DNA from: Algiphilus sp.
GTDB lineage: Bacteria > Pseudomonadota > Gammaproteobacteria > Nevskiales > Nevskiaceae
Length of the DNA stretch: 60,059 nt
Direction of reading: 5' to 3'
Assembly: GCF_023145115.1 (NCBI RefSeq)
Contig: NZ_JAGLEJ010000041.1
Coordinates: 1 to 60,059 of the forward strand
In this document: piece after piece, positions 28,676-37,690 of the stretch
Layout: each line of letters starts with the position of its first letter
Numbering within the stretch: position 1 is the first letter of the stretch
Made by a program: the position numbers and the translations under genes
The notes under the pieces: model-generated
Told to the model about the DNA's origin: nothing
The model's input: only the letters and a program-made list of their open reading frames with translations
Databases searched by the model: none

Positions 28676-31435
28676 ATGGACAAGGCATTCGAGCCGCGCG
28701 CGCTTGAGGCGAAGTGGCGCGCACGTTGGGAAGAGGACGGTTTCTACGCGCCCGCCGGCGAGGGCCGGCCGCACACCATCGTCATCCCGCCGCCGAACGT
28801 GACCGGCACGCTCCACATGGGGCATGCCTTCCAGCACGGCATCATGGACGCCATCACGCGCTACCGGCGCATGCGCGGCGACGACGCGCTGTGGCTGCCG
28901 GGGACCGATCACGCCGGCATCGCCACCCAGATGGTGGTCGAGCGCCGTCTCGAGGCCGAAGGCAGGTCGCGCCACGACCTCGGCCGCGAGGCCTTCCTCG
29001 AGGCTGTCTGGGACTGGAAGGCGCAGTCCGGCGGCACCATCACCGAGCAGATCCGCCGCATGGGCAACTCGGTGGACTGGTCGCGCGAGCGCTTCACCAT
29101 GGACGAGCAGTGCTCGCGCGCGGTCACCGAGGCCTTCGTGCGCCTCTACCGCGAGGACCTCATCTACCGCGGCACCCGCCTGGTCAACTGGGATCCGGTG
29201 CTGGGCACGGCGATCTCCGATCTCGAGGTCGAGTCGCGCGAGGAAGAAGGCCACATGTGGCACTTCCGCTACCCGCTGGCCGACGGCTCCGGGCACCTGA
29301 CCGTCGCCACCACCCGCCCGGAAACCATGCTCGGCGATACCGCCGTGGCCGTGCATCCCGACGACGAGCGCTACCGGCACCTGATCGGGCGGCAGGTCAT
29401 GCTGCCGTTGTGCGACCGTCCCATTCCGGTCATCGCCGATGACTACGTTGATGCCGAGTTCGGCACCGGCTGCGTGAAGATCACGCCGGCGCACGACTTC
29501 AACGACTACGCCGTCGGCCAGCGGCACGACCTGCCGCAGATCAACATCATGACCCCCGACGGCCGCATCAGCGATGCCGCCCCCGCCGCCTACGCCGGCC
29601 TCGACCGCTTCGAGGCGCGCAGCCGCGTGGTCGCGGACATGGAGGCGCTGGGCCTGCTGGAGCGCACCGAGAAGCACAAGCTGATGGTGCCGCACGGCGA
29701 CCGCACCGACGCCGTCATTGAGCCCTACCTGACCGAGCAGTGGTTCGTGCGCGCGAAGCCGCTGGCCGAGCGCGCGCTGGCGGCGGTCGAGGACGGGCGC
29801 ATGCGCTTCGTGCCGGGAAACTGGATCAACACCTACCGGCACTGGCTTGAAAATATTGAAGACTGGTGCATATCGCGTCAGATCTGGTGGGGGCACCGCG
29901 TGCCCGCCTGGTACACCGGCGACGGCCGCGTGCTGGTCGGCCGTGACGAGGCCGAGGCGCGCGCCGAGGCCGGCATCGGCGCCGATGTCGCGCTGCGCCG
30001 CGACGACGATGTCTTCGATACCTGGTTCTCGTCGGCGCTCTGGCCGTTCTCGACCCTGGGCTGGCCCGAGGATACCGAGGACCTGCGCCGCCACTACCCC
30101 GGCGATGTCCTGGTCACGGGCTTCGACATCATCTTCTTCTGGGTCGCGCGCATGGCCATGATGGGCCTGCACTTCCTCGACGACGTGCCGTTCCGCGACG
30201 TCTACATCACCGGACTGGTGCGCGACTCCGACGGCGCCAAGATGAGCAAGTCGAAGGGCAACGTCATCGACCCGCTCGACATCGTCGAGGGCATCAGCGC
30301 CGACGACCTGGTCGCCAAGCGCACCGCCGGCCTGATGCAGCCGCAGAAGGCGAAGGCCATCGAGAAGACGACCCGCAAGGCGTACCCGGAGGGGCTGCAC
30401 GAAACCGGCGTGGACGCGCTGCGCTTCACCTTCTGCGCGCTGGCATCGACCGGGCGCGACATCCGCTTCGACCCGAAGCGCGCGGAGGGCTACCGCAACT
30501 TCTGCAACAAGATCTGGAACGCTGCGCGCTTCGTGCTCATGCACTGCGAGCACGAGGGACTGCCCGATCCGGGTCAGGCGCTGACGCTGTCGGCCGCCGA
30601 CCACTGGATCGTGTCGCGCCTGCAGCGCGTCGAGGCCGAGGTCGAGCAGCATTTCGCGGACTACCGCTTCGACCTCATTGCGCAGACGCTCTACCACTTC
30701 ATCTGGCACGAGTACTGCGACTGGTACGTCGAGCTCGCCAAGCCGGCCCTGGGCGGACGCGATCTCGCCGCTCAGCGCGGCACGCGGCGCACGCTGCTGC
30801 TGGTGCTGGAAGCGATCCTGCGGCTGCTGCACCCGGTAATGCCCTTCATCACCGAGGAGATCTGGCAGCGCATCGGCCCGCTCGCCGGCAAGACCGGCGA
30901 CAGCATCATGCGCCAGCCCTACCCGCGCGCCGAGCCGGAGAAGATCGACGCGACCGCCGAGGCCGACATCGCCTGGCTGCAGGGCTTCATCGTGGGCATC
31001 CGCAACATCCGCGGCGAGATGAATCTCTCGCCGTCGACGGTGTTGCCGGTCTATCTCCGCGATGCCGGCGAGGTCGACGTCGAGCGCGTGCGCCGCATGC
31101 AGCAGCTCATCTGCACGCTTGCCCGCACCGAAGCCCCGCTGTTCCTCGAGCCCAGCGAGAATGCGCCGCAGGCGGCCACCGCGCTGCTCGGCGACATGAA
31201 GATCCTGGTGCCGATGAAGGGGCTGATCGACACCGATGCCGAGCTGGCGCGGCTGGACAAGCGCATCGCCAAGGCCGAGCAGGAGCTCGCGGGTCTGGAC
31301 AAGCGGCTCGCCAACCCGGAATTCGCCAAGGCACCCGAGCACGTGGTCGAGGGGGCCCGCACGCGCAGCCAGCAGCTGCGCGACGATCTCGCGGCGCTGC
31401 GCGAGCAACGCGAGCGGGTGGCAGCGATCGCCTGA
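28676..31435 (+). CDS. valS: Valyl-tRNA synthetase
   Basis: The 919-aa class I synthetase has the HIGH-type motif HMGH in PPPNVTGTLHMGHAF (about residues 40-54), an editing CP1 domain (TTRPETMLGDTAVAVHP), the KMSKSKGN loop (about 523-530), an anticodon-binding domain and a C-terminal coiled-coil arm (AELARLDKRIAKAEQELAGL). The ATG at 28676 gives the start MDKAFEPRALE, parallel to E. coli MEKTYNPQDIE; a TTG at 28661 has a better-placed purine run (gggggacc) and cannot be excluded. Confidence 0.96.
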   Translation: MDKAFEPRALEAKWRARWEEDGFYAPAGEGRPHTIVIPPPNVTGTLHMGHAFQHGIMDAITRYRRMRGDDALWLPGTDHAGIATQMVVERRLEAEGRSRHDLGREAFLEAVWDWKAQSGGTITEQIRRMGNSVDWSRERFTMDEQCSRAVTEAFVRLYREDLIYRGTRLVNWDPVLGTAISDLEVESREEEGHMWHFRYPLADGSGHLTVATTRPETMLGDTAVAVHPDDERYRHLIGRQVMLPLCDRPIPVIADDYVDAEFGTGCVKITPAHDFNDYAVGQRHDLPQINIMTPDGRISDAAPAAYAGLDRFEARSRVVADMEALGLLERTEKHKLMVPHGDRTDAVIEPYLTEQWFVRAKPLAERALAAVEDGRMRFVPGNWINTYRHWLENIEDWCISRQIWWGHRVPAWYTGDGRVLVGRDEAEARAEAGIGADVALRRDDDVFDTWFSSALWPFSTLGWPEDTEDLRRHYPGDVLVTGFDIIFFWVARMAMMGLHFLDDVPFRDVYITGLVRDSDGAKMSKSKGNVIDPLDIVEGISADDLVAKRTAGLMQPQKAKAIEKTTRKAYPEGLHETGVDALRFTFCALASTGRDIRFDPKRAEGYRNFCNKIWNAARFVLMHCEHEGLPDPGQALTLSAADHWIVSRLQRVEAEVEQHFADYRFDLIAQTLYHFIWHEYCDWYVELAKPALGGRDLAAQRGTRRTLLLVLEAILRLLHPVMPFITEEIWQRIGPLAGKTGDSIMRQPYPRAEPEKIDATAEADIAWLQGFIVGIRNIRGEMNLSPSTVLPVYLRDAGEVDVERVRRMQQLICTLARTEAPLFLEPSENAPQAATALLGDMKILVPMKGLIDTDAELARLDKRIAKAEQELAGLDKRLANPEFAKAPEHVVEGARTRSQQLRDDLAALREQRERVAAIA

Positions 31436-31452
31436 TCGCGAATCGGGGTAGT

Positions 31453-31646
31453 GGAACCGCAGATTGCGCAGATGAGCGCAGATTCAAGAATCCATAGAAC
31501 CACAGATTTCGCAGATTAAGGAGATTTCTGCTGGTGGCGCTGACTCCGTCAGCGCTCACCAGAACAGAAAAAAATCTGTGCCAATCTGTGAAATCCGTGG
31601 TTGGTCGCTTTATCGATCCGCACCCATCTGCGTGATCCGCGGTTCC
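31453..31646. repeat. Nested palindromic intergenic repeat of about 194 bp
   Basis: Three inverted repeats are nested. The outer arms are 31453-31484 against 31615-31646, with 25 of 32 positions paired and all seven differences transitions. The inner arms begin aaccac(a/g)gattt at 31498-31517 against 31583-31602, with 18 of 20 paired and two transitions. The central hairpin is 31531-31562, with gcgctgac/gtcagcgc around a 3-nt tcc loop. The arms are built from repeated cagatt units. It fills nearly the whole valS-patatin gap (genes convergent). Similar cagatt-rich palindromes recur in many bacterial genomes as dispersed elements; no coding capacity is visible. Confidence 0.8.
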
Positions 31647-31656
31647 AGCACCAACC

Positions 31657-33153
31657 TCACTCCGCCGCCTTCTGCCGCACCAGTCGGAGCGCGCGCGGCT
31701 TGCGGGCCAGCGGCTGCCGGGCGTGCTCGGGTGCCTCCAGATTGGCCAGGCAGCGCTCCAGCGCCTGGCTGACCATGAGCTGGTTGCGCACCTGCGCCAT
31801 GCGCGGCCAGGTGGCGCGCTCACCCTCCAGGATGAAGCGGCGCACGTCGTCGATGCGGGGGTTGGCCGTCACGCGCATGAATCGCCACAGGCTGTTCTGC
31901 GGCATGATCGTGATGTTGCCGCGATAGTTCTGGTCGAGCATCGACGCCGCCACATCCAGCGGCTTGCGCGCGGCGCCGTCGGGCAGGCCGGCGCGCAGGA
32001 TGTCCACCACCGAGCGCGACTGCTGCAGCAGGGTGCCCATGGCGAGCTTGCGCACGCCGGCCAGCCGGCCGGCGCGCGGCCCGCCCTCGGCGCGCGCCAT
32101 GAACGGGATGACGTGCGGATTGGTCTGGCTGACCACGAAATGATTGACGTTGTGCAGCCGCCGCAGGCGCAGGACCGGCAGGTCCGATTTCAGCGAGCCG
32201 TCGTTCCACTTCAGGGTCGGCATGAACGGCACGCGCGCGCCGCGGGCATCGCGCGTCATCAGCATCACCGGCGGGAAGATGAGCGGCACCGCGCACGAGG
32301 CTGCCACCGCCTCGCGCAGGCACAGATAGGGAAAGGTCAGATGATTGAGCAGGCGCGGCTGCTGATTGCTGCCGGCCGGTGACACCGTGATATTGACGCT
32401 GCGCCCCGAACGCTCGAAGGCCTCCTCGAAGGTCACGTCGGGGACGTTGGCGGCGATCGCCTTGCGCAGCTGGGTGGGATCCATCACCGAACCGAAGCGC
32501 AGCATGTCCGCGGGGCGCAGCGCGCGCCAGAAGCGGTAGTAGCTGTTCTCGGGATCGAGCAGGGCCAGCGTTTCCTCCTCGGTGCGCGTCGACACCGCCG
32601 CCGCCACCACCGACCCGGCGCTGGACCCGGACAGCACCCGCGGCAGCAGCCCCTCGAGATAGATCGCCTTCACCACGCCGACATGGAACAGGCCCAGCGT
32701 GGCGCCGCCCGACAGCAGGAGCCCGGACTGCCCGAAGGAGCGCGTCACCTCGCGGAAGAAGCGGACCTTCCTGGCATGCGGCCACTCCGGAAAGCTGCCG
32801 TCGGCGAGATACTCCAGCGCCTCGACCACGGTCTGCAGATACTGCTCGATGAGATTCTTCGTGCCGGTGCGCGCATAGGCATAGAGCACCGGGTTGCCGA
32901 TGTTGCCGATGTTCCAGTGCAGGCCCTGCCGCAGGTGGTGGACCAGACCCAGCACATCGCCCTCCTGCCGGAGCTGACGCAGCTGGCGCAGCCGGGCGCG
33001 CAGCAGCGACCAGTCGTAGTCGGCCGAGGCCTCGTCCTCCATCCAGTCGTCGAGCCCCTCGCGCTGATCGAGCACCGACGCGGCCTCGTGCCAGACCGCG
33101 TAGGTTTCGGCATTGCGCATCGCCGCTTCGGCGTCGCGGGCGATTCGGTCCAT
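31657..33153 (-). CDS. Patatin-like phospholipase with DUF3336 domain
   Basis: The 498-aa protein has an N-terminal helical DUF3336-type region (about residues 10-145) and a patatin domain with oxyanion loop LLLSGGATLGLFH, nucleophile Ser in LSGSSAGSV (about residue 195), and catalytic Asp in WNDGSLKSDLP. The DUF3336-patatin pairing is that of yeast and plant triacylglycerol lipases (Tgl3/4/5, SDP1), so a lipase or lysophospholipid acyl-hydrolase acting on stored or membrane lipids is likely. No signal peptide or autotransporter barrel is seen, so it is not a PlpD-type exported lipase. Confidence 0.9.
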   Translation of the reverse strand: MDRIARDAEAAMRNAETYAVWHEAASVLDQREGLDDWMEDEASADYDWSLLRARLRQLRQLRQEGDVLGLVHHLRQGLHWNIGNIGNPVLYAYARTGTKNLIEQYLQTVVEALEYLADGSFPEWPHARKVRFFREVTRSFGQSGLLLSGGATLGLFHVGVVKAIYLEGLLPRVLSGSSAGSVVAAAVSTRTEEETLALLDPENSYYRFWRALRPADMLRFGSVMDPTQLRKAIAANVPDVTFEEAFERSGRSVNITVSPAGSNQQPRLLNHLTFPYLCLREAVAASCAVPLIFPPVMLMTRDARGARVPFMPTLKWNDGSLKSDLPVLRLRRLHNVNHFVVSQTNPHVIPFMARAEGGPRAGRLAGVRKLAMGTLLQQSRSVVDILRAGLPDGAARKPLDVAASMLDQNYRGNITIMPQNSLWRFMRVTANPRIDDVRRFILEGERATWPRMAQVRNQLMVSQALERCLANLEAPEHARQPLARKPRALRLVRQKAAE

Positions 33154-33269
33154 CGCTCGGGTGCTCCGTTTCCGCTGATAGTGGACGGAATCCTGCGACC
33201 ATCGCGCCGCCGAGGCAAGCGCGCCGCGCGTCGGTACACTCTGCGCAGTCCCCCAAGGCGTTGAATCCC

Positions 33270-34181
33270 ATGCATCAGCAGGCCGAGCGCGCGCTCGCGG
33301 CCATCGACACGATCATCCTGGGCAAGGCCGAGCAGACCCGACTGGCCTTCTGCTGCCTGCTGGCCGGCGGGCATCTGCTCATCGAGGACCTGCCGGGCGT
33401 CGGCAAGACCACGCTGGCACTGGCGATGTCGCACCTGCTCGGCCTGGAGTACCGGCGCGTCCAGTTCACCAGCGATCTGCTGCCGGCGGACATCCTGGGC
33501 GTGTCGATCTTCGATTCGACCAGCGGCGCCTTCCGCTTCGAGGCCGGCCCGATCTTCACCGAGATCCTGCTCGCCGACGAGATCAACCGGGCATCGCCGA
33601 AGACCCAGTCGGCCCTGCTCGAGGCGATGGCGGAGCGCCAGGTCACGGTGGAGGGCGCGACCCGCACCCTGCCCGATCCCTTCTTCGTCATCGCGACGCA
33701 GAATCCGCGCGACCAGCTCGGCACCTACCCGTTGCCGGAATCGCAGCTCGACCGCTTCCTGATGCGCCTGTCGCTGGGCTATCCGCCCGCGGAGGCCGAG
33801 CAGCGGCTGCTGCTCGATCCCGATCATCGCGACCTGCTCGGCACCCAGGAAGCCGTGCTGGACCGCGACAGCATCCGCGCGATGCAGCGGAACGCCCGGG
33901 CAGTGCACGTGGCACCGGCGGCCGCCGACTACATCCTGGCGCTGGTCCAGCACACGCGGGAGGCACCGGGGCTGCGCCACGGACTGTCCCCGCGCGCCGG
34001 TCTCGCCGTGCGCCGGGCCGCACAGGCCTGGGCCCTGCTCGATCGCCGGGACGGCGTCCTGCCCGAGGACATCCAGCGCGTCTTCGCGGCCGTGGCGGGG
34101 CACCGCCTGCACGCACGCGCCGAATCGGAGGCCCCCGCCCCCACGCCCGCCGACATCCTCGCCGCCGTCGCCGTGCCTTGA
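33270..34181 (+). CDS. MoxR-family AAA+ ATPase
   Basis: The 303-aa protein has Walker A GVGKTTLALA, Walker B EILLADEINRASPKTQSALLEAMAE, and FVIATQNPRDQLGTYPLPESQLDRF. MoxR ATPases act as chaperones that mature or insert metal in partner proteins, with a VWA/DUF58 partner encoded next door, as here. The ATG at 33270 was preferred to the TTG at 33261, which is only 2 nt from the AGG ribosome-site core. The stop overlaps the next start (TTGA). Confidence 0.93.
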   Translation: MHQQAERALAAIDTIILGKAEQTRLAFCCLLAGGHLLIEDLPGVGKTTLALAMSHLLGLEYRRVQFTSDLLPADILGVSIFDSTSGAFRFEAGPIFTEILLADEINRASPKTQSALLEAMAERQVTVEGATRTLPDPFFVIATQNPRDQLGTYPLPESQLDRFLMRLSLGYPPAEAEQRLLLDPDHRDLLGTQEAVLDRDSIRAMQRNARAVHVAPAAADYILALVQHTREAPGLRHGLSPRAGLAVRRAAQAWALLDRRDGVLPEDIQRVFAAVAGHRLHARAESEAPAPTPADILAAVAVP

Positions 34182-35176
34182 GCGCCATTGCCGACACGCT
34201 GCGCGTACCGTTCCGGCGCTGGCAGAGTGCCTTCGAGCGCTGGCTGCTGCGGCGGGTTCCGGTGCAGCCCCTGCCCCAGCGGGTCGGGCGCCGGCGCGTC
34301 TACATCATGCCGACGCCGGCTGGATACGCCTTCGGCGTGATGGTGTTCGCGCTCTGGCTCGGCGCGATGAACTACTCCAACAGCATGGGCTTCGCGCTCG
34401 CCTTCCTGCTCGCCGGCGTGGGGCTGGTGGGGATGCACCTGACCCACGCCAACCTGCTCGGCCTGCGCCTCGAGCACTGCGATGCGCAGCCGGTCTTCGC
34501 CGGCGAATCGGCCCGCGTCGCGCTGCGCATCGCACACGAGGGCGACGCCGCGCGCCCGGGCGTGCGCGTCGGCTGGCCGCGCGATACCGATGACAGCGAG
34601 GACGCCGCCGACCTGCCGGCGACGGGTACCGGTGCGCTGACGCTGCGCCTGCCGGCACCCCGACGCGGCCGGCATTCACTGCCGCCGCTGTCCCTCTCGA
34701 CGCGCTTCCCGCTCGGGCTGTTCCGGGCCTGGACCTGGATCCGCCCGGAAGTCGCGCTGGTGGTCTATCCGCGCCCGCTGCCCGGCCCGCTGCCGGCACG
34801 GGCCCCGCACGCGCCGGATGGTCAGCAGGTAGCGGCGCGATCGGGCCGGGACACCTTCGACACGCTGCGCGACTACCGACGCGGCGATGCGCTGCACGAC
34901 ATCCACTGGAAGCGCCTGCCCAAGGACGGCATGCCCACCGTCAAGCAGTTCCACGACGCCACCGACCGCCACCTGTGGCTCGACTGGGAGAGCACGCCGG
35001 GCGACCCCGAGGCGCGGCTGTCCCGGCTCGCCGGACAGATCCTCGCCGCGGAGGCGCGCGATCTGGCCTGGGGTCTGCGCCTGCCCGGCTTCGCGCTGGC
35101 CCCGGGACGCGGCGACGCCCACCGTCATCGCGGCCTGCGGGCGCTGGCCCTGTTCGGCGAGCCCGGTTCCGCGTGA
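34178..35176 (+). CDS. DUF58 domain membrane protein
   Basis: The 332-aa protein starts at TTG, overlapping the moxR-like stop, so translation is coupled. Two close transmembrane helices lie at about residues 48-85 (YAFGVMVFALWLGAMNYSNS, LAFLLAGVGLVGMHL). A beta-rich domain and the DUF58 signature YRRGDALHDIHWKRLPKDG (about 227-245) follow. DUF58 proteins are the usual partner of MoxR ATPases and TgpA transglutaminases; their mechanism is unknown. The C-terminus overlaps tgpA (GTGA). Confidence 0.9.
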   Translation: MSAIADTLRVPFRRWQSAFERWLLRRVPVQPLPQRVGRRRVYIMPTPAGYAFGVMVFALWLGAMNYSNSMGFALAFLLAGVGLVGMHLTHANLLGLRLEHCDAQPVFAGESARVALRIAHEGDAARPGVRVGWPRDTDDSEDAADLPATGTGALTLRLPAPRRGRHSLPPLSLSTRFPLGLFRAWTWIRPEVALVVYPRPLPGPLPARAPHAPDGQQVAARSGRDTFDTLRDYRRGDALHDIHWKRLPKDGMPTVKQFHDATDRHLWLDWESTPGDPEARLSRLAGQILAAEARDLAWGLRLPGFALAPGRGDAHRHRGLRALALFGEPGSA

Positions 35177-37233
35177 CCGCCATCGCCACACCGGGCCTGG
35201 ACGAGCGCCGACTGACGCGCCTGCTGATCGCGGTGGCGCTGGTGCTCGCCCCGCATGCGCTCCATCTTCCGCCGTGGATCACCGCCAGCGTCGCGGCGCT
35301 GCTGGCGTGGCGCTGGGCATGCGCACGCCGCGGCTGGTCGCTGCCCGGCTCGCTGGTGCGCGGCGTGCTCACGGTCTCGGCATTCGCCGCGGTCTTCCTG
35401 ACCTACGGCCGCAGCTCCGGACAGGTCGCCGGCACCGCGCTGCTGTGCCTGATGATCGGGCTCAAGCTCACCGAACTGCAGGACCGGCGCGGCGCCAACG
35501 TGCTGCTCCTGCTGCTCTACTTCACGCCCTTCACGCACTTCCTGCGCGACCAGGCCATCTGGACGGTCGGGTGGATGCTGATGGCAGTGCTGCTGGTGAC
35601 CGCGCTGCTGATCGACGGCCAGCGCCTCGAGGCGCGGGGCTGGCGCGACAACCTGGGGACGTCGCTGCGCCTGCTGGTGCTCGCCCTGCCGGTGATGCTG
35701 CTGCTCTGGGTGCTGTTCCCGCGCGTGCCCGGCCCGCTCTGGGGCGCGCCCATCGACCAGGCCACCGGGCGCACCGGCATGAGCGAGCGCATGTCACCCG
35801 GCGACATCGCACAGCTCACCCGCTCCGACGAGGTCGCCTTCCGCGTGACCTTCGACGGAGCGCCACCCCCGAACGATCAGCGCTACTGGCGCGGCCCCGT
35901 GCTCTCGTTCACGGACGGACGGGAATGGCGGCTCTCGTCGGCGCGCGGCGCCCGCCGGCGCGGCAGCGTGCCGCCCGACATCGCGCTCGAGGGCGCCGCG
36001 GTCGACTACGAGCTGACCATCGAGCCGCACCGTCTCGACTATCTGTTCGCGCTGGAGCACGCCCCGCCGCGCGCCCTGCCCGGTCGGCTCGACCTCAACG
36101 GCGATGGCGCCGTGGTCGCGCCCGAATCCATCCGCACGCGCGCCGCCTACCGCCTGCGGGCGTACCCCGACGCCCGCCTCGGAACCGAGCTCGGTCCGCG
36201 CGAGCGCGCCCGCGCCCTTCAGCTGCCCGGCAACGCCAACCCGCGCGCGCGCGCACTCGCCGAGCAGTGGGCACGCGCGGAGCGCCGGCCGTCCGCCATC
36301 GTCGCGCGCGCCGTCGACTGGTATCGCGACACGCCCTTCACCTACACGCTGCGCCCACCGGCGCTCGGCGAGAACAGCGTCGACGCCTTCCTCTTCGATA
36401 CCCGGCGCGGCTTCTGCGAGCACTTCGCGGGCAGCTTCGCGACCCTGATGCGCGCAGCGGGCGTGCCGGCACGCGTGGTGCTGGGCTACCAGGGTGGTGC
36501 GGAGAGCCTGGTCGGCGACTACTTCCTGGTGCGGCAGTCCGATGCGCATGCCTGGGTCGAGGTCTGGATCGAGGGTCGTGGCTGGATGCGCGTCGATCCC
36601 ACCGCGACCGTGGCCCCGAGTCGCATCGAGCAGGACCTCGACAGCGCGCTCGGGCTGCGCGGCGAGACGCGCGCGTTCCACTGGAGCCGCAGCGTGGCGG
36701 TCGGCGAATGGGTCGCGGCGCGCTGGGACTTCGTGAACATGCAGTGGAATCGCTGGGTGCTCGCCTACGGCCCGGATCTGCAGCGCGCCCTGCTGTCACG
36801 GGTCGGTCTCGGCAACTGGCAGCACATGCTGATCGCGCTCACCGTGCTGGTCGCCGTCGCGATGCTGGCGGTCGCCCTGCTGAGCGCACGCGGCACGCTG
36901 CGCATGCGTCGCCGCGATCCGCTGGCACGGGAGTGGGCGCGCGTGTGCGCGCGGCTGGCACGCTCCGGGCTGCCGCCGCATCCCGGCGAGGGTCCGGGCG
37001 ACTACACCCGGCGCGTGCGTCCGGTGCTCCGCGGCGTGGTGCAGCGTGCGTTCAACGACGCCGCCGACGCCTATCTGAGAGCGCGCTACATGGCGACGAA
37101 CGAGGCCGAGCGCGACGCCCTGGAGGCACGCCTGCGGGCAGCGCGTCAGCGCCTGCCGTGGCTGGTGCCGGGGCCCTTCCTCGCGCGCCTCATGCACCGC
37201 CTCCGACACCGTCCGCGAGCGCGCACACCATGA
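35173..37233 (+). CDS. TgpA-like membrane transglutaminase (DUF3488)
   Basis: The 686-aa protein starts at a GTG overlapping the DUF58 stop. About five N-terminal transmembrane helices (residues 15-190) form the DUF3488 region. A periplasmic transglutaminase-like domain follows with Cys in GFCEHFAGSFATLMRAAG, His in SDAHAWVEVW and Asp in VDPTATV. One helix (near 555-580) leads to a cytoplasmic DUF4129-type tail. Pseudomonas TgpA is essential and periplasmic, with unknown substrate. The last 44 bp overlap the convergent rimI gene. Confidence 0.9.
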   Translation: MTAIATPGLDERRLTRLLIAVALVLAPHALHLPPWITASVAALLAWRWACARRGWSLPGSLVRGVLTVSAFAAVFLTYGRSSGQVAGTALLCLMIGLKLTELQDRRGANVLLLLLYFTPFTHFLRDQAIWTVGWMLMAVLLVTALLIDGQRLEARGWRDNLGTSLRLLVLALPVMLLLWVLFPRVPGPLWGAPIDQATGRTGMSERMSPGDIAQLTRSDEVAFRVTFDGAPPPNDQRYWRGPVLSFTDGREWRLSSARGARRRGSVPPDIALEGAAVDYELTIEPHRLDYLFALEHAPPRALPGRLDLNGDGAVVAPESIRTRAAYRLRAYPDARLGTELGPRERARALQLPGNANPRARALAEQWARAERRPSAIVARAVDWYRDTPFTYTLRPPALGENSVDAFLFDTRRGFCEHFAGSFATLMRAAGVPARVVLGYQGGAESLVGDYFLVRQSDAHAWVEVWIEGRGWMRVDPTATVAPSRIEQDLDSALGLRGETRAFHWSRSVAVGEWVAARWDFVNMQWNRWVLAYGPDLQRALLSRVGLGNWQHMLIALTVLVAVAMLAVALLSARGTLRMRRRDPLAREWARVCARLARSGLPPHPGEGPGDYTRRVRPVLRGVVQRAFNDAADAYLRARYMATNEAERDALEARLRAARQRLPWLVPGPFLARLMHRLRHRPRARTP

Positions 37234-37690
37234 CCAGCGCGTCCTCGCGCCGCCCTCCGGCCGCCGGGTAGTAACCGCGCCGCCGCGCCAGCAGCCGGAA
37301 CCCGGCATCGGCGTAGAGTCCGACCGCGGCACCGTTGGACTCGCGGACCTCGAGCAGCACGCGCTGCGCTTCGGCGGCGCGTGCCTGCGTCAGCACATGA
37401 TCGAGCAGACGCCTGGCCAGACCGCCGCGCCGGGCGGTCGGTGCCACCGCCAGATTGAGCAGATGGGCATCGTCCATGGCCAGCGAGTTGACCGCGAAGG
37501 CCACGACCGCCGGCCCCTCCGCCTCCAGGACCCAGCCGCTGTAGCCGGCATCGAGGCAGTCCTCGAACATCCGCCGCGACCACGGGTGCGTCTGGCTCAC
37601 CTGCTCGATGGCGGCCACCGCTTCGATATGGTGACGCGTCATCGGCAGCAACCGGGTCGGCGCACCGCCGAGATCAGCCGCCAGCGCCAC
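37190..37690 (-). CDS. rimI: Ribosomal protein S18-alanine N-acetyltransferase RimI
   Basis: The 166-aa GNAT enzyme has the acetyl-CoA loop APTARRGGLARRLLDHVL, then LLEVRESNGAAVGLYADAGF and RGYYPAAGGREDA-like GGRREDALVM. HPWSRRMFEDCL is the RimI signature. It acetylates the N-terminal Ala of S18 and probably other proteins. The GTG at 37690 was taken because the family strand begins before the internal Met at 37642. It overlaps the glycosylase gene by 17 bp and tgpA by 44 bp. Confidence 0.9.
   Translation of the reverse strand: MALAADLGGAPTRLLPMTRHHIEAVAAIEQVSQTHPWSRRMFEDCLDAGYSGWVLEAEGPAVVAFAVNSLAMDDAHLLNLAVAPTARRGGLARRLLDHVLTQARAAEAQRVLLEVRESNGAAVGLYADAGFRLLARRRGYYPAAGGRREDALVMVCALADGVGGGA

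Noticed and set aside
28622..31408. A 900-codon frame antisense to valS
   Set aside because: It has low-complexity composition and no motif, and it lies fully opposite a canonical synthetase gene.
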